Source of the DNA: Rahnella ecdela
GTDB lineage: Bacteria > Pseudomonadota > Gammaproteobacteria > Enterobacterales > Enterobacteriaceae
Length of the DNA stretch: 64,000 bases
Direction of reading: 5' to 3'
Assembly: GCF_019049625.1 (NCBI RefSeq)
Contig: NZ_JAFMOY010000133.1
Location: forward strand, 124,001 to 188,000
Shown: positions 43,344-52,903 of the stretch, piece by piece
Numbering within the stretch: position 1 is the first letter of the stretch
Layout: every line of letters begins with the position of its first letter
Notes under the pieces: model-generated
Database searches by the model: none
Told to the model about the DNA's origin: nothing
The model's input: only the letters and a program-made list of their open reading frames with translations
Translations under genes and position numbers: made by a program

Positions 43344-44144
43344 ATGGCGCCTTTCTTAAACCGGGCATTCAGCTGGCTTCACCGGCTGTTCCCCGTCGAG
43401 TATTCCTATCCCGCCATTGATATCCGGCTTCCCGGCAACCGCTATCTGCATCTGGTCGGCAGCATTCATATGGGCACGCAGGATATGCAACCGCTGCCCG
43501 CGCAATTGTTGCGCCGCCTGAAAAAAGCCGATGCGCTGATTGTGGAGGCGGATATCAGCGGCACCGATTCCCCTTTCAGTATGACCGGAGAATTTCCTCC
43601 GCTGGCCGAACGCCTTCCTGAATCGCAATATCTGCACGTCGAACGTTTATGCGAAGAACTGGGTGTGTCGATGTGGACGCTCAATCCCCTGCCGTCCTGG
43701 CAGGTCGCGCTGATGTTGCAGGCCACACAGGCGCAGCGTCTCGGACTGCGCGGAAATTACGGCATTGATTATCAGCTGCTGCACACCGCCAAAGAGCAGG
43801 CAACACCGGTCATTGAGCTTGAAGGGCCGGAGGAGCAGTTTGCGTTATTGCAGCAACTTCCCGATGACGGACTGGGGCTGCTGGAGGATACCCTGACGCA
43901 CTGGCACACCAACGCACGCCTGCTGCAAACCATGATCAGCTGGTGGCTGGACACCAAACCGGGACTGGCGGTTGAGCAGTTGCCGAATACCTTCAGCAGT
44001 GATTTGTACGATGTGCTGATGAATCAGCGAAATGTGCGCTGGAAAAAACAGCTGCTGGATTTGCCTGCGGGAAACTACGTCGTGGCAGTCGGTGCGCTGC
44101 ATTTGTACGGAGAAGGGAATCTGCCTGAGCTGCTGAAAGGATAA
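43344..44144 (+). CDS. ybaP: TraB/GumN-family protein YbaP
   Basis: A 266-residue protein collinear with E. coli YbaP (264), which also follows copA. Family marks are the N-terminal GSIHMGTQDMQPLP segment with its metal-ligand-like histidine, IVEADIS, GIDYQLLHTAKEQ, VIELEGPEEQ and the C-terminal GNYVVAVGALHLYGEGNLPELL. TraB-type proteins resemble metalloproteases of the Tiki/EreA fold, but the function of YbaP is not established. Its stop codon overlaps the 3' T-run of the ChiX RNA on the other strand. Confidence 0.93.
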   Translation: MAPFLNRAFSWLHRLFPVEYSYPAIDIRLPGNRYLHLVGSIHMGTQDMQPLPAQLLRRLKKADALIVEADISGTDSPFSMTGEFPPLAERLPESQYLHVERLCEELGVSMWTLNPLPSWQVALMLQATQAQRLGLRGNYGIDYQLLHTAKEQATPVIELEGPEEQFALLQQLPDDGLGLLEDTLTHWHTNARLLQTMISWWLDTKPGLAVEQLPNTFSSDLYDVLMNQRNVRWKKQLLDLPAGNYVVAVGALHLYGEGNLPELLKG

Positions 44145-44241
44145 AAAAATGGCCGGTTTTTAAGGCCGGCCAGTCAAAGAGGAATTTCATTTTATTAGTT
44201 ATAGCTTCAGTACCAGCCTTTACAGGCACAGCACCGGCGGG
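44143..44241 (-). ncRNA. chiX: Small RNA ChiX (MicM/SroB)
   Basis: On the minus strand an AATAAAATG-type stretch leads to GAAATTCCTCTTTGAC (44188-44173), identical to the seed of E. coli ChiX, then a terminator hairpin TGGCCGG/CCGGCCA (44150-44172) with seven T residues (44149-44143). E. coli chiX lies in the same ybaP-ybaK gap. ChiX base-pairs with the chitoporin chiP mRNA with Hfq and represses it. The 5' end is approximate: a promoter TTGCCA - 18 bp - TACCCT upstream fits a start near 44241; a slightly shorter RNA is possible. Confidence 0.9.
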
Positions 44242-44396
44242 CACAGGGTATCAATCTGCGGCGGGTCTTGGCAATAACCATTCATTGCTCTACTATTTCA
44301 TCCTCGCTCAGTAATCATACTTTATTGTTTGTTTTCATCAGATTGAGCTGATGACGATTTTCCCAACAAAAAAGTAAAATAAAATAGGCGGTAATC

Positions 44397-44876
44397 ATGA
44401 CACCCGCGGTCATCCTCCTGGAAAAAAACAAAGTCAGCTTTACCCTTCACCCTTACGAACACAGCAGCGATGAAACGAATTTTGGCGATGAAGCCGTAAA
44501 AAAACTCGGGCTGGATGCGCGCCAGGTTTATAAAACGCTGCTCGTATCGCTTAACGGTGATGCCAAAAACCTGGCCGTCGCCGTCACACCGGTGGCCTCG
44601 AAGCTGGATCTGAAAAAAATCGCTAAAGCCCTGAATGCCAAAAAAGCCGATATGGCAGACCCGACGATTGCACAGCGCGTCACCGGATATCTGGTCGGCG
44701 GCATCAGTCCGCTGGGTCAGAAAAAACTGCTGCCGACGGTGATCGACAGTACGGCACAGACATTTTCCACGATTTATGTTTCAGGCGGTAAACGCGGGCT
44801 TGATATTGAACTGGCGGCGGGTGATCTTTGCCGTTTACTCAAAGGCCAGTTTGCTGATATCGCTAAAATCGACTGA
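44397..44876 (+). CDS. ybaK: Cys-tRNA(Pro)/Cys-tRNA deacylase YbaK
   Basis: A 159-residue trans-editing enzyme, nearly identical in pattern to E. coli Yba[36 protein letters not shown], the catalytic-lysine segment VYKTLLV, and [20 protein letters not shown] plus [18 protein letters not shown]. It hydrolyses Cys mischarged onto tRNA(Pro), working with ProRS. It is cytosolic and free-standing. Synteny with ybaP and fsr is as in E. coli. Confidence 0.95.
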   Translation: MTPAVILLEKNKVSFTLHPYEHSSDETNFGDEAVKKLGLDARQVYKTLLVSLNGDAKNLAVAVTPVASKLDLKKIAKALNAKKADMADPTIAQRVTGYLVGGISPLGQKKLLPTVIDSTAQTFSTIYVSGGKRGLDIELAAGDLCRLLKGQFADIAKID

Positions 44877-44921
44877 CAGACCGGAACCCTGTACTTCTAA
44901 AATAATAAAGGTTTACCTGCG

Positions 44922-46133
44922 ATGACCGACACAACCGCAAAACCTGAAAGCCCGCAGAAAGACGCAGTCAAAAAGACTGCGTTTTCTATTCTGGCGGCGA
45001 TCAGCGTTTCTCACCTGCTCAATGACATGATCCAGTCGCTGATCCTGGCGATTTATCCGCTGCTGCAAAGCGAGTTTTCCCTGAGCTTTACGCAGATCGG
45101 GCTGATTACCCTGACGTATCAGATAACCGCATCGCTGTTGCAGCCGCTGATCGGCTATTACACCGACAAACATCCGCAGCCTTATTCATTGCCGATTGGC
45201 ATGGGCTTTACGCTTTCCGGCTTGCTGTTGCTGGCGGTGGCGCAGAGTTTCCCGGTAGTGTTACTGGCGGCGGCGCTGGTCGGGACAGGTTCTTCGGTGT
45301 TCCATCCCGAGTCTTCGCGCGTGGCGCGCATGGCTTCCGGCGGACGTCACGGGCTGGCGCAGTCACTGTTCCAGGTCGGTGGCAACTTTGGTTCTTCACT
45401 CGGTCCGTTGCTCGCCGCCCTGATCATCGCGCCTTACGGAAAAGGTAACGTCGCATGGTTCTCGCTGGCGGCCTTGCTTGGCATTGTGGTGCTTCTGCAA
45501 ATCAGCAAATGGTATCGCCAGCAAAATCAGATCGCCAAAAAGCGGGGCCCGGTGAACAGCAATATCACTGTCCTGCCGCGTAAAACGGTGGCGATGTCGC
45601 TGGGTATTCTGCTGGTGCTGGTGTTCTCGAAGTATTTCTACCTGACCAGCCTGAGCAGCTATTACACCTTTTACCTGATTCATAAATTTGGTGTGTCGGT
45701 ACAAAACGCGCAAATCCATCTGTTCATATTCCTGTTTGCCGTCGCGGCGGGCACCATTATCGGCGGGCCGGTGGGCGATAGGATTGGGCGCAAATACGTC
45801 ATCTGGGCCTCAATTCTGGGCGTCGCGCCGTTTACCCTACTTTTACCGCATGCCAATCTGATGTGGACCAGCGTGCTGAGCGTGATTATCGGCGTGATCC
45901 TGGCCTCAGCATTTTCAGCGATTCTGGTGTTTGCTCAGGAACTGATGCCGGGCAAAGTCGGTATGGTTTCCGGCCTGTTCTTCGGTCTGGCCTTTGGTAT
46001 GGGCGGGCTCGGTGCAGCGGTTCTCGGCTATGTGGCGGATAAAACCAGCATCGAACTGGTGTATCAGATTTGTGCCTTCCTGCCGTTACTTGGGATCCTG
46101 ACCGCATTCCTGCCAAATATTGAACGCAAATAG
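44922..46133 (+). CDS. fsr: MFS efflux pump, fosmidomycin resistance protein Fsr
   Basis: A 403-residue twelve-helix major facilitator matching E. coli Fsr (406) closely: SHLLNDMIQSLILAIYPLLQ, VGTGSSVFHPESSRVARMAS, GRHGLAQSLFQVGGNFGSSL, GPVGDRIGRKYVIWASILGV. It exports fosmidomycin and related compounds when overproduced; the natural substrate is unknown. The N-terminus (MTDTTAKPESPQKDAVKK) is hydrophilic and variable. A perfect 11-bp stem follows the gene. Confidence 0.94.
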   Translation: MTDTTAKPESPQKDAVKKTAFSILAAISVSHLLNDMIQSLILAIYPLLQSEFSLSFTQIGLITLTYQITASLLQPLIGYYTDKHPQPYSLPIGMGFTLSGLLLLAVAQSFPVVLLAAALVGTGSSVFHPESSRVARMASGGRHGLAQSLFQVGGNFGSSLGPLLAALIIAPYGKGNVAWFSLAALLGIVVLLQISKWYRQQNQIAKKRGPVNSNITVLPRKTVAMSLGILLVLVFSKYFYLTSLSSYYTFYLIHKFGVSVQNAQIHLFIFLFAVAAGTIIGGPVGDRIGRKYVIWASILGVAPFTLLLPHANLMWTSVLSVIIGVILASAFSAILVFAQELMPGKVGMVSGLFFGLAFGMGGLGAAVLGYVADKTSIELVYQICAFLPLLGILTAFLPNIERK

Positions 46134-46151
46134 CCTATAACCTTTCCTTCC

Positions 46152-46179
46152 CGCTGCCGATAGTTAAATATCGGCAGCG
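46152..46179 (+). terminator. Perfect hairpin after fsr
   Basis: CGCTGCCGATA (46152-46162) and TATCGGCAGCG (46169-46179) with a 6-nt loop. The T-tract is poor, so it may stop or stabilise the transcript. Confidence 0.65.
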
Positions 46180-46368
46180 TCTGAACCCTTATTCTCTTGA
46201 TATCTGCCTGATAAAACCCATTTAAATCCTGCGTTGGAATTCTTTTTATCGTCTGCTGATGATTTTGATAAAAAAGGCCAAAATTCCCCAACGCCGAAAC
46301 GATTTTTACCATAGACTTAGAAACAATCAGCAACATATTTGCTTCATGCATAACCAGAAGGAGTCTGA

Positions 46369-48060
46369 ATGCATCATTCTACGCCTCTCATCACTACCAT
46401 CGTTGGCGGTCTGGTACTGGCTTTCCTGCTAGGGATGCTTGCCAACCGCCTGCGAATATCTCCTCTGGTGGGCTATCTCGCCGCTGGCGTGCTGGCCGGC
46501 CCTTTTACACCCGGCTTCGTGGCTGACACGTCGCTGGCACCGGAACTGGCTGAAATCGGCGTCATTCTGCTGATGTTTGGTGTCGGTCTGCATTTTTCTC
46601 TGAAAGATTTACTCGCCGTAAAGTCGATAGCCATTCCCGGCGCTGTAGCGCAAATCGCGGTAGCGACGCTGCTTGGGATGGGTTTATCAAGTCTGATGGG
46701 CTGGGATCTGGCGACCGGACTGGTGTTCGGGCTGTGTCTGTCCACCGCCAGTACCGTGGTGCTGTTGCGTGCGCTGGAAGAAAGACAGCTGATTGAAAGC
46801 CAGCGCGGGCAAATCGCCATCGGCTGGCTGATTGTGGAAGATCTGGTGATGGTGCTGACATTGGTTCTGCTGCCCGCGTTCAGCGGCATGCTGGAAAGTC
46901 ATCACTCCAGCCCGGTTGAACTGCTGACCGGACTGGCGGTGACCATCGGTAAAGTGATTGCGTTCATGGTGCTGATGATGGTGGTCGGTCGCCGCGTGGT
47001 GCCGTGGATCCTTGCCAAAACCGCAAGCACCGGTTCACGCGAACTGTTTACGCTGTCTGTTCTGGCATTAGCGCTGGGCATCGCTTACGGCGCAGTAGAA
47101 TTCTTTGATGTGTCATTTGCGCTGGGCGCATTCTTCGCGGGGATGGTGCTCAACGAATCTGAGCTCAGCCAGCGTGCGGCGCACGATACGTTACCGCTGC
47201 GCGATGCGTTCGCGGTGTTGTTCTTCGTCTCCGTCGGTATGTTGTTCGACCCGATGATCCTGGTGCGCGAACCGCTGACCGTGATTGCGACGCTGGCGAT
47301 TATCGTATTCGGAAAATCCATTGCCGCGTTCGCGCTGGTGAAAATGTTCGGGCATTCCAAACGCACCGCGCTGACGATTTCCGTCAGTCTGGCGCAAATT
47401 GGTGAGTTCGCCTTTATCCTTGCAGGCCTCGGGATTTCGCTGGGATTATTGTCGGAGCATGGCCGTAATCTGGTGCTGGCGGGAGCCATTCTGTCGATTA
47501 TGTTTAACCCGTTGTTGTTCACGTTGCTTGAAAAGTATCTGGCGAAAACGGAAACCATTGAAGATCAGAGCATCGAAGAAGCCGTGGAGGACGAGAAGCA
47601 AATCCCGTTCGATTTGTGTAATCACGCGCTGCTGGTCGGTTATGGTCGCGTCGGCAGCCTGCTCGGGGAGAAGCTTCAGGCCGCCGGAATTCCGCTGGTG
47701 GTGATTGAGAATTCGCGTCCGCGTGTTGAAGCACTGCGCGATCAGGGAATCAGTACGGTGCTGGGCAATGCCGCCAATCAGGAAGTGATGGATCTGGCAC
47801 GACTTGATTGCGCCCGCTGGCTGCTGGTGACGATTCCAAATGGTTACGAAGCCGGGGAAATTGTGGCATCAGCCCGCACCAAACGGCCTAATATCGAGAT
47901 TATCGCCCGTGCGCATTATGACGATGAAGTCACCTATATTATGGAGCGCGGCGCCAATCGCGTGGTGATGGGCGAGCGGGAAATTGCCAACAGCATGGTG
48001 GATATGCTGCATATAGACACCATGACCGAAGACGAAAAGCGACCATTTTGCCCAATCTGA
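46369..48060 (+). CDS. ybaL: CPA2-type cation/proton antiporter YbaL
   Basis: A 563-residue Kef-type transporter, matching E. coli YbaL (558). About twelve or thirteen membrane helices (MHHSTPLITTIVGGLVLAFL start; FALGAFFAGMVLNESELSQR; VGMLFDPMILVREPLTVIAT) are followed by a cytoplasmic RCK-N domain with HALLVGYGRVGSLLGEKLQA (about 415-540), which binds nucleotide. It is predicted to exchange K+ or Na+ for protons. The 236-bp gap upstream of the ATG has AGAAGGAG just before the start. Confidence 0.94.
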   Translation: MHHSTPLITTIVGGLVLAFLLGMLANRLRISPLVGYLAAGVLAGPFTPGFVADTSLAPELAEIGVILLMFGVGLHFSLKDLLAVKSIAIPGAVAQIAVATLLGMGLSSLMGWDLATGLVFGLCLSTASTVVLLRALEERQLIESQRGQIAIGWLIVEDLVMVLTLVLLPAFSGMLESHHSSPVELLTGLAVTIGKVIAFMVLMMVVGRRVVPWILAKTASTGSRELFTLSVLALALGIAYGAVEFFDVSFALGAFFAGMVLNESELSQRAAHDTLPLRDAFAVLFFVSVGMLFDPMILVREPLTVIATLAIIVFGKSIAAFALVKMFGHSKRTALTISVSLAQIGEFAFILAGLGISLGLLSEHGRNLVLAGAILSIMFNPLLFTLLEKYLAKTETIEDQSIEEAVEDEKQIPFDLCNHALLVGYGRVGSLLGEKLQAAGIPLVVIENSRPRVEALRDQGISTVLGNAANQEVMDLARLDCARWLLVTIPNGYEAGEIVASARTKRPNIEIIARAHYDDEVTYIMERGANRVVMGEREIANSMVDMLHIDTMTEDEKRPFCPI

Positions 48061-48207
48061 TTTTATTCTGAAATCCGGGCGCAGTACTTTTGCTGCGTCC
48101 GCCCCTTCCCTGCGCAAATTTCCCTTTAACTTGCTCGACATAAAAAACACCAAATCAGATCATTTCGCGGTATTCTCTTTTTATGCCAAAAATTGACCGG
48201 TACTGCG

Positions 48208-49452
48208 ATGTTGCTATCCCATCTGGAAACGTTGAACATTTTGAGCACGCCGGTCTGGGTTGTCTCAGTCCATAACCAGCAAATTATTTTCGCCAATACC
48301 GCGGCCAGAAAGCTTGCGGGAAACAGCTTGCTTGGCCCCCTGCGCAACGGTCAGTTCTCCGTTCATTCCCTGCAATCCCTCGAGTCCTATCTGCCGCATC
48401 TGAAGAAAGGCGATCAGGTCATTGAAATCTGGACCATCCACAAAGAGGGCCGCGCATTTCCGCTCAGTTGTCGCCTGTCGTTAGCGCAGTTCGGCTTCCA
48501 GGAACCGGCTATCGTGTTTGAAGGAACGCATACCTCAGCGGCCAACGTTCCGGTGCCCGGCTCTTTCCTGAGCGAGGCCAGACCTTACCGCCGTGACCAG
48601 GGCGGTTTCTATGAGCGATTTTTCCAGACTAACACCGCGCCGATGCTGCTGATCGACCCTGAAAATAACGGGCAGATTGTGGATGCGAATCTGGCCGCGA
48701 CGCGATTCTATGGTTATTCGCGCGATGAAATGTGCATGAGGCATACCTGGGAAATCAATGCGATGGGCCAGGACGTGTTGCCGGTGATGCATGAAATCGC
48801 CCGTCTGCCCGGCGGACATAAGCCGCTGTCGTTTGTGCATAAACTGGCAGACGGCAATCTGCGACATGTGCAAACCTACGCCGGTCCCGTTGACGTGGAT
48901 GGCGTCCGGCTGATGCTGTGCATTATTCACGATATTACCGAGCAGAAACGCCTTGAGCAGGAACTTGAACACGCCGCGCTGCGCGATCCGCTCACCGGAT
49001 TAGGTAACCGACGGCAGTTTATGCAACTGGTGGAGAATGCACGGACGCAAAACCCGCAGCGGACACATAATTTCAGTCTGATGCTGGTCGATGCCGATCA
49101 CTTCAAAGCGATTAACGATCAGTATGGTCACAACAAAGGCGATGATGCGCTGGTGATGCTGGCGCGAACGCTGGAAACGGGGATCCGCGAAAGCGATACC
49201 GTGTTCCGCTGGGGTGGTGAAGAGTTTCTGATTTTGCTGCCGCTGACCAGTCTGGAAGGCGCATTGCATGTGGCAGAAGCGCTGCGCTCAGCCGTAGAAC
49301 GATTTGCCCAACCGGATCTGCCATCAATGACGGTGAGCGTCGGCGTGGTGCAGTACCAAACCGGCGAAGACTTTACCAGCCTGTTTAAACGGGTAGATGA
49401 CGCGTTGTATCGGGCGAAAACATCGGGAAGAAATCAGGTGCAGTCAGGCTGA
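48208..49452 (+). CDS. PAS-GGDEF diguanylate cyclase
   Basis: A 414-residue signalling protein with two PAS-like regions (about 5-110 and 130-250; the second contains TNTAPMLLIDPENNGQIVDA and ICIIHDITEQKRLEQELEHA-like text) and a C-terminal GGDEF domain (about 255-412). The active site is GGEEF (336-340), a functional variant, and an inhibitory RxxD site R327-D330 lies five residues before it. It should make cyclic di-GMP, which favours biofilm over motility. There are no membrane helices, so it senses a cytoplasmic cue. ATG 48208 is preferred to a TTG five codons upstream. E. coli has no cyclase at this position. Confidence 0.88.
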   Translation: MLLSHLETLNILSTPVWVVSVHNQQIIFANTAARKLAGNSLLGPLRNGQFSVHSLQSLESYLPHLKKGDQVIEIWTIHKEGRAFPLSCRLSLAQFGFQEPAIVFEGTHTSAANVPVPGSFLSEARPYRRDQGGFYERFFQTNTAPMLLIDPENNGQIVDANLAATRFYGYSRDEMCMRHTWEINAMGQDVLPVMHEIARLPGGHKPLSFVHKLADGNLRHVQTYAGPVDVDGVRLMLCIIHDITEQKRLEQELEHAALRDPLTGLGNRRQFMQLVENARTQNPQRTHNFSLMLVDADHFKAINDQYGHNKGDDALVMLARTLETGIRESDTVFRWGGEEFLILLPLTSLEGALHVAEALRSAVERFAQPDLPSMTVSVGVVQYQTGEDFTSLFKRVDDALYRAKTSGRNQVQSG

Positions 49453-49458
49453 AAAAAA

Positions 49459-49482
49459 GGGCGGGAGATTTAATCCCCGCCC
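49459..49482. terminator. Bidirectional terminator between the cyclase gene and gsk
   Basis: GGGCGGG (49459-49465) pairs with CCCGCCC (49476-49482). An A-run lies to the left (49452-49458), giving a T-run for gsk transcripts read leftward. Confidence 0.8.
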
Positions 49483-49501
49483 TCTTCACTTCCGGCAACG
49501 T

Positions 49502-50821
49502 TTATCTTTCCCAGTAACTCTCTTCCAGACTGTCTTCACGCTCCGGCAAACCACGTGTCAGGCGCGGAGAATGCTGGTTCAGCACCTGATAACTCACGCG
49601 GTTGGCGTATTTACACACCTGCGCCAGTGAGGAATAGGTCAGATACTCGCGGGAATGTTTGCTGGAATTCGGCACGGAATTACGGTGAAAACCGTTGGCC
49701 GCAATGTCATGCAGCAGTGCTGACAGCGCACCATCCCCTGCGCCATTGGTATTCATAATTTTTTCCGGCCCGCCCATGTACGGCGCGATGTGGGAATAAA
49801 TCTTCAGCGGATCCTGGCAGCATTCACGACGCATAGCACGGCTGAATTCGTACTGATTAAATTCGGCAATCGCGCCCGGCAGCAACGGATGCTGAGTCGT
49901 GCGCTTAAAGGCTTCTTCGGTATAACTCGCCATAAACAGGCCGTTCGGCCCGGCGGTACACAACACCAGATCCACCCAGTCCAGCGCTTTATCTGCCGCC
50001 ATCAGCGGATCCTTCAGGCCGGTCAGCGCAAAACCTTCATCTTCATTCATCGCCAGAATCGAAACGTGATCCCGCAGGAAATCGCGCCATGCCTGCGGAT
50101 CATCCGCGATGACATATTGCGTCCCCAGCGTTAACACGACCGGCACATGGTATTTTTTCGCGTACTCAATGGCCTTCATGGTGGCTTCGGGCATCGGTTC
50201 GCCCGGTTTACTGCGCAGCAGATACGACGTCAGCAGCAGCGCGGACGCCCCGGCAATCACATCTTCCGGCACACTATAAGAATGCAGCTCATTCATTTTA
50301 CCCGGACTGATAGCAAACGTGCGCTCGCCGGTGTCGCTGATCAGTGTGAAACAGCGGCCAATCGCGCCGTCGACGCCCTGCAGGAAGTTAAGATCCACGC
50401 GGCTGGAGGTGTTGCACAAATAGCGGTAAGCGTAATCACCGATTTTGACGTTGTTGCACATCACACCCAGCAGCACAGAACGGTCATCGGCCAGTACGGA
50501 ATAGTTGTGCAGCGTGTTACCGACGGTGCCGCCTGCAAACTGATGAGTGATCAGCTGCTGGCTCATCAGTTCCTGGTACAGCGCTTCTGACATTTCATCG
50601 TCAAGAATATTGGATTCACCCGGCGTCAGGCCGTAACGGGCCACAAAATTTTCATCCACGCGCGCTTCGATATCCACCAGGGTCTGGTCGATGCCGACGA
50701 TGTAAGACGTTCCTGCTTCAGATTCCGGCTGCATTTCCTGCAACATAGAATCACGCAATAAAGGGTCACGCGCGCTGACCGGAAAATAGTGTTTTGACTT
50801 ACGTTTACCAGGAAATTTCAT
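49502..50821 (-). CDS. gsk: Inosine-guanosine kinase
   Basis: A 439-residue PfkB/ribokinase-family kinase, collinear with E. coli Gsk (434; MKFPGKRKSKHYFP start). It phosphorylates guanosine and inosine for purine salvage. The anion hole and catalytic Asp are in NTNGAGDGALSALLHDI; other marks are HQFAGGTVGNTLHNYSVLAD and LTSYLLRSKPGEPMPEATMK. The C-terminal RLTRGLPEREDSLEESYWER is conserved. Divergent context differs from hemH only in being downstream in the same direction, 38 nt from it. Confidence 0.96.
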   Translation of the reverse strand: MKFPGKRKSKHYFPVSARDPLLRDSMLQEMQPESEAGTSYIVGIDQTLVDIEARVDENFVARYGLTPGESNILDDEMSEALYQELMSQQLITHQFAGGTVGNTLHNYSVLADDRSVLLGVMCNNVKIGDYAYRYLCNTSSRVDLNFLQGVDGAIGRCFTLISDTGERTFAISPGKMNELHSYSVPEDVIAGASALLLTSYLLRSKPGEPMPEATMKAIEYAKKYHVPVVLTLGTQYVIADDPQAWRDFLRDHVSILAMNEDEGFALTGLKDPLMAADKALDWVDLVLCTAGPNGLFMASYTEEAFKRTTQHPLLPGAIAEFNQYEFSRAMRRECCQDPLKIYSHIAPYMGGPEKIMNTNGAGDGALSALLHDIAANGFHRNSVPNSSKHSREYLTYSSLAQVCKYANRVSYQVLNQHSPRLTRGLPEREDSLEESYWER

Positions 50822-50859
50822 TCATTATTCTCGGGAAATTCAAAAAGCTCAGGCTTCAT

Positions 50860-51822
50860 TCAGAAGTGCTGAGTGACCAGTTGTTGCAGCAAGTCGATAT
50901 GCTCCGGCTGGTCGTTTAAGGCGTCAATATATTCGAAGCGCTCGCCGCCTGCATGAATAAAAATCTCACGGTTCTCGCCTTTGATCTCTTCCAGCGTCTC
51001 CAGGCAGTCTGCCGCAAAGCCAGGGCACAGGATCTGAATATGTTTAACTCCCTGAGCCGGAAGGCCTTTCAGCGTTTCATCGGTATAAGGTGTCAGCCAC
51101 GGCTCGCGGCCAAAGCGCGACTGGAAGGTCAGCATTATTTTTCCCGACGGCAGTTGCAGCGCATCGGTCAGCGCCTGCACAGTATCGCGGCAACGCTGTT
51201 CATAGTCATCGCCCTCAGCGACAAAGCGCTTCGGAATACCGTGGAAAGACAGCACCAGGCGATCCGGCTCGCCATGCTGTGCAAAGGAACGTTCGATGCT
51301 GGCTTTAAGCGCGGAAATATAGGCCGGATGCGTGGCGTAATCACGGATAAAGCTCAGTGAAGGCAGGCGGCGCTGAGATTTCAGCACGCGCGCCACGCCG
51401 TCAAATACGGCAGCGCTGGTCGAACAGGAATATTGCGGATACAGCGGCAGCACCACCATTTTGGTCACGCCCTGCGCCAGTAGTTTTTCAATCGGTTCTT
51501 TCATGCCCGGTTTGCCGTAGCTCATTGCCAGCTCAACCGGCGTGCCCGGCAGACGTTCTGCCAGCGCTTTCTGCTGACGGCGGCTGTAAACCATCAGCGG
51601 CGAACCCTCTTCCATCCAGACGGCTTTATAAAGTTTGGAAACCCGCGGAGAACGCAGCGGCAGAATGACAAAATTCAGGATAGGCCACCACAGCAGACGC
51701 GGCGTATCCACGACGCGGATATCACTCAAAAACTCAGCGAGATATTTTTTAACGGCCTGCGGAGTCGGTGCTTCCGGTGTTCCGAGATTGACCAGGAGAA
51801 CACCGAATTTGGTCTGCGTCAT
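50860..51822 (-). CDS. hemH: Ferrochelatase
   Basis: A 320-residue enzyme that inserts Fe2+ into protoporphyrin IX, the last step of heme synthesis. The signature with the metal-binding histidine is [39 protein letters not shown] opens the protein and [15 protein letters not shown] with the acidic helix closes the active site. Length matches E. coli HemH (320). It sits between adk and gsk as in E. coli. Confidence 0.96.
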   Translation of the reverse strand: MTQTKFGVLLVNLGTPEAPTPQAVKKYLAEFLSDIRVVDTPRLLWWPILNFVILPLRSPRVSKLYKAVWMEEGSPLMVYSRRQQKALAERLPGTPVELAMSYGKPGMKEPIEKLLAQGVTKMVVLPLYPQYSCSTSAAVFDGVARVLKSQRRLPSLSFIRDYATHPAYISALKASIERSFAQHGEPDRLVLSFHGIPKRFVAEGDDYEQRCRDTVQALTDALQLPSGKIMLTFQSRFGREPWLTPYTDETLKGLPAQGVKHIQILCPGFAADCLETLEEIKGENREIFIHAGGERFEYIDALNDQPEHIDLLQQLVTQHF

Positions 51823-52022
51823 GCTGAATATCCTAAATTGAAGGCATTGAAGCCGGATGAAAAATGATGGGCGCCACCGTTTTGTGATGCTGCAATTTGT
51901 GATGCGGAAAAGAGGCGCAGCTCATTGTAACGAAATCAAAGAGGATCGGAACAACGACAGTAGCTATCAATGCGAATTGTTATTAATACCTTTCATACTT
52001 CAAGCGCCAGATGCGCTGGCGC

Positions 52023-52056
52023 GCAAAAACAAACGGGGCGACCGAAGTCACCCCGT
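52023..52056 (-). terminator. Rho-independent terminator of adk
   Basis: Read leftward, ACGGGGTGAC - TTCG - GTCGCCCCGT (52056-52033) forms a 10-bp stem with a stable UUCG loop, followed by TTGTTTTTG. It stops adk transcripts ahead of hemH. Confidence 0.92.
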
Positions 52057-52077
52057 GATAGCGCGCAAAACAGACGA

Positions 52078-52886
<809 letters not shown>

Positions 52887-52903
52887 ACTTTTATTTCAGC
52901 AGA

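Noticed and set aside
44209-44283. Leftward 24-codon Arg/Cys-rich frame in the ybaP-ybaK gap
   Set aside because: It overlaps the presumed promoter and 5' part of chiX and has a weak ribosome site; ChiX explains the conservation here.
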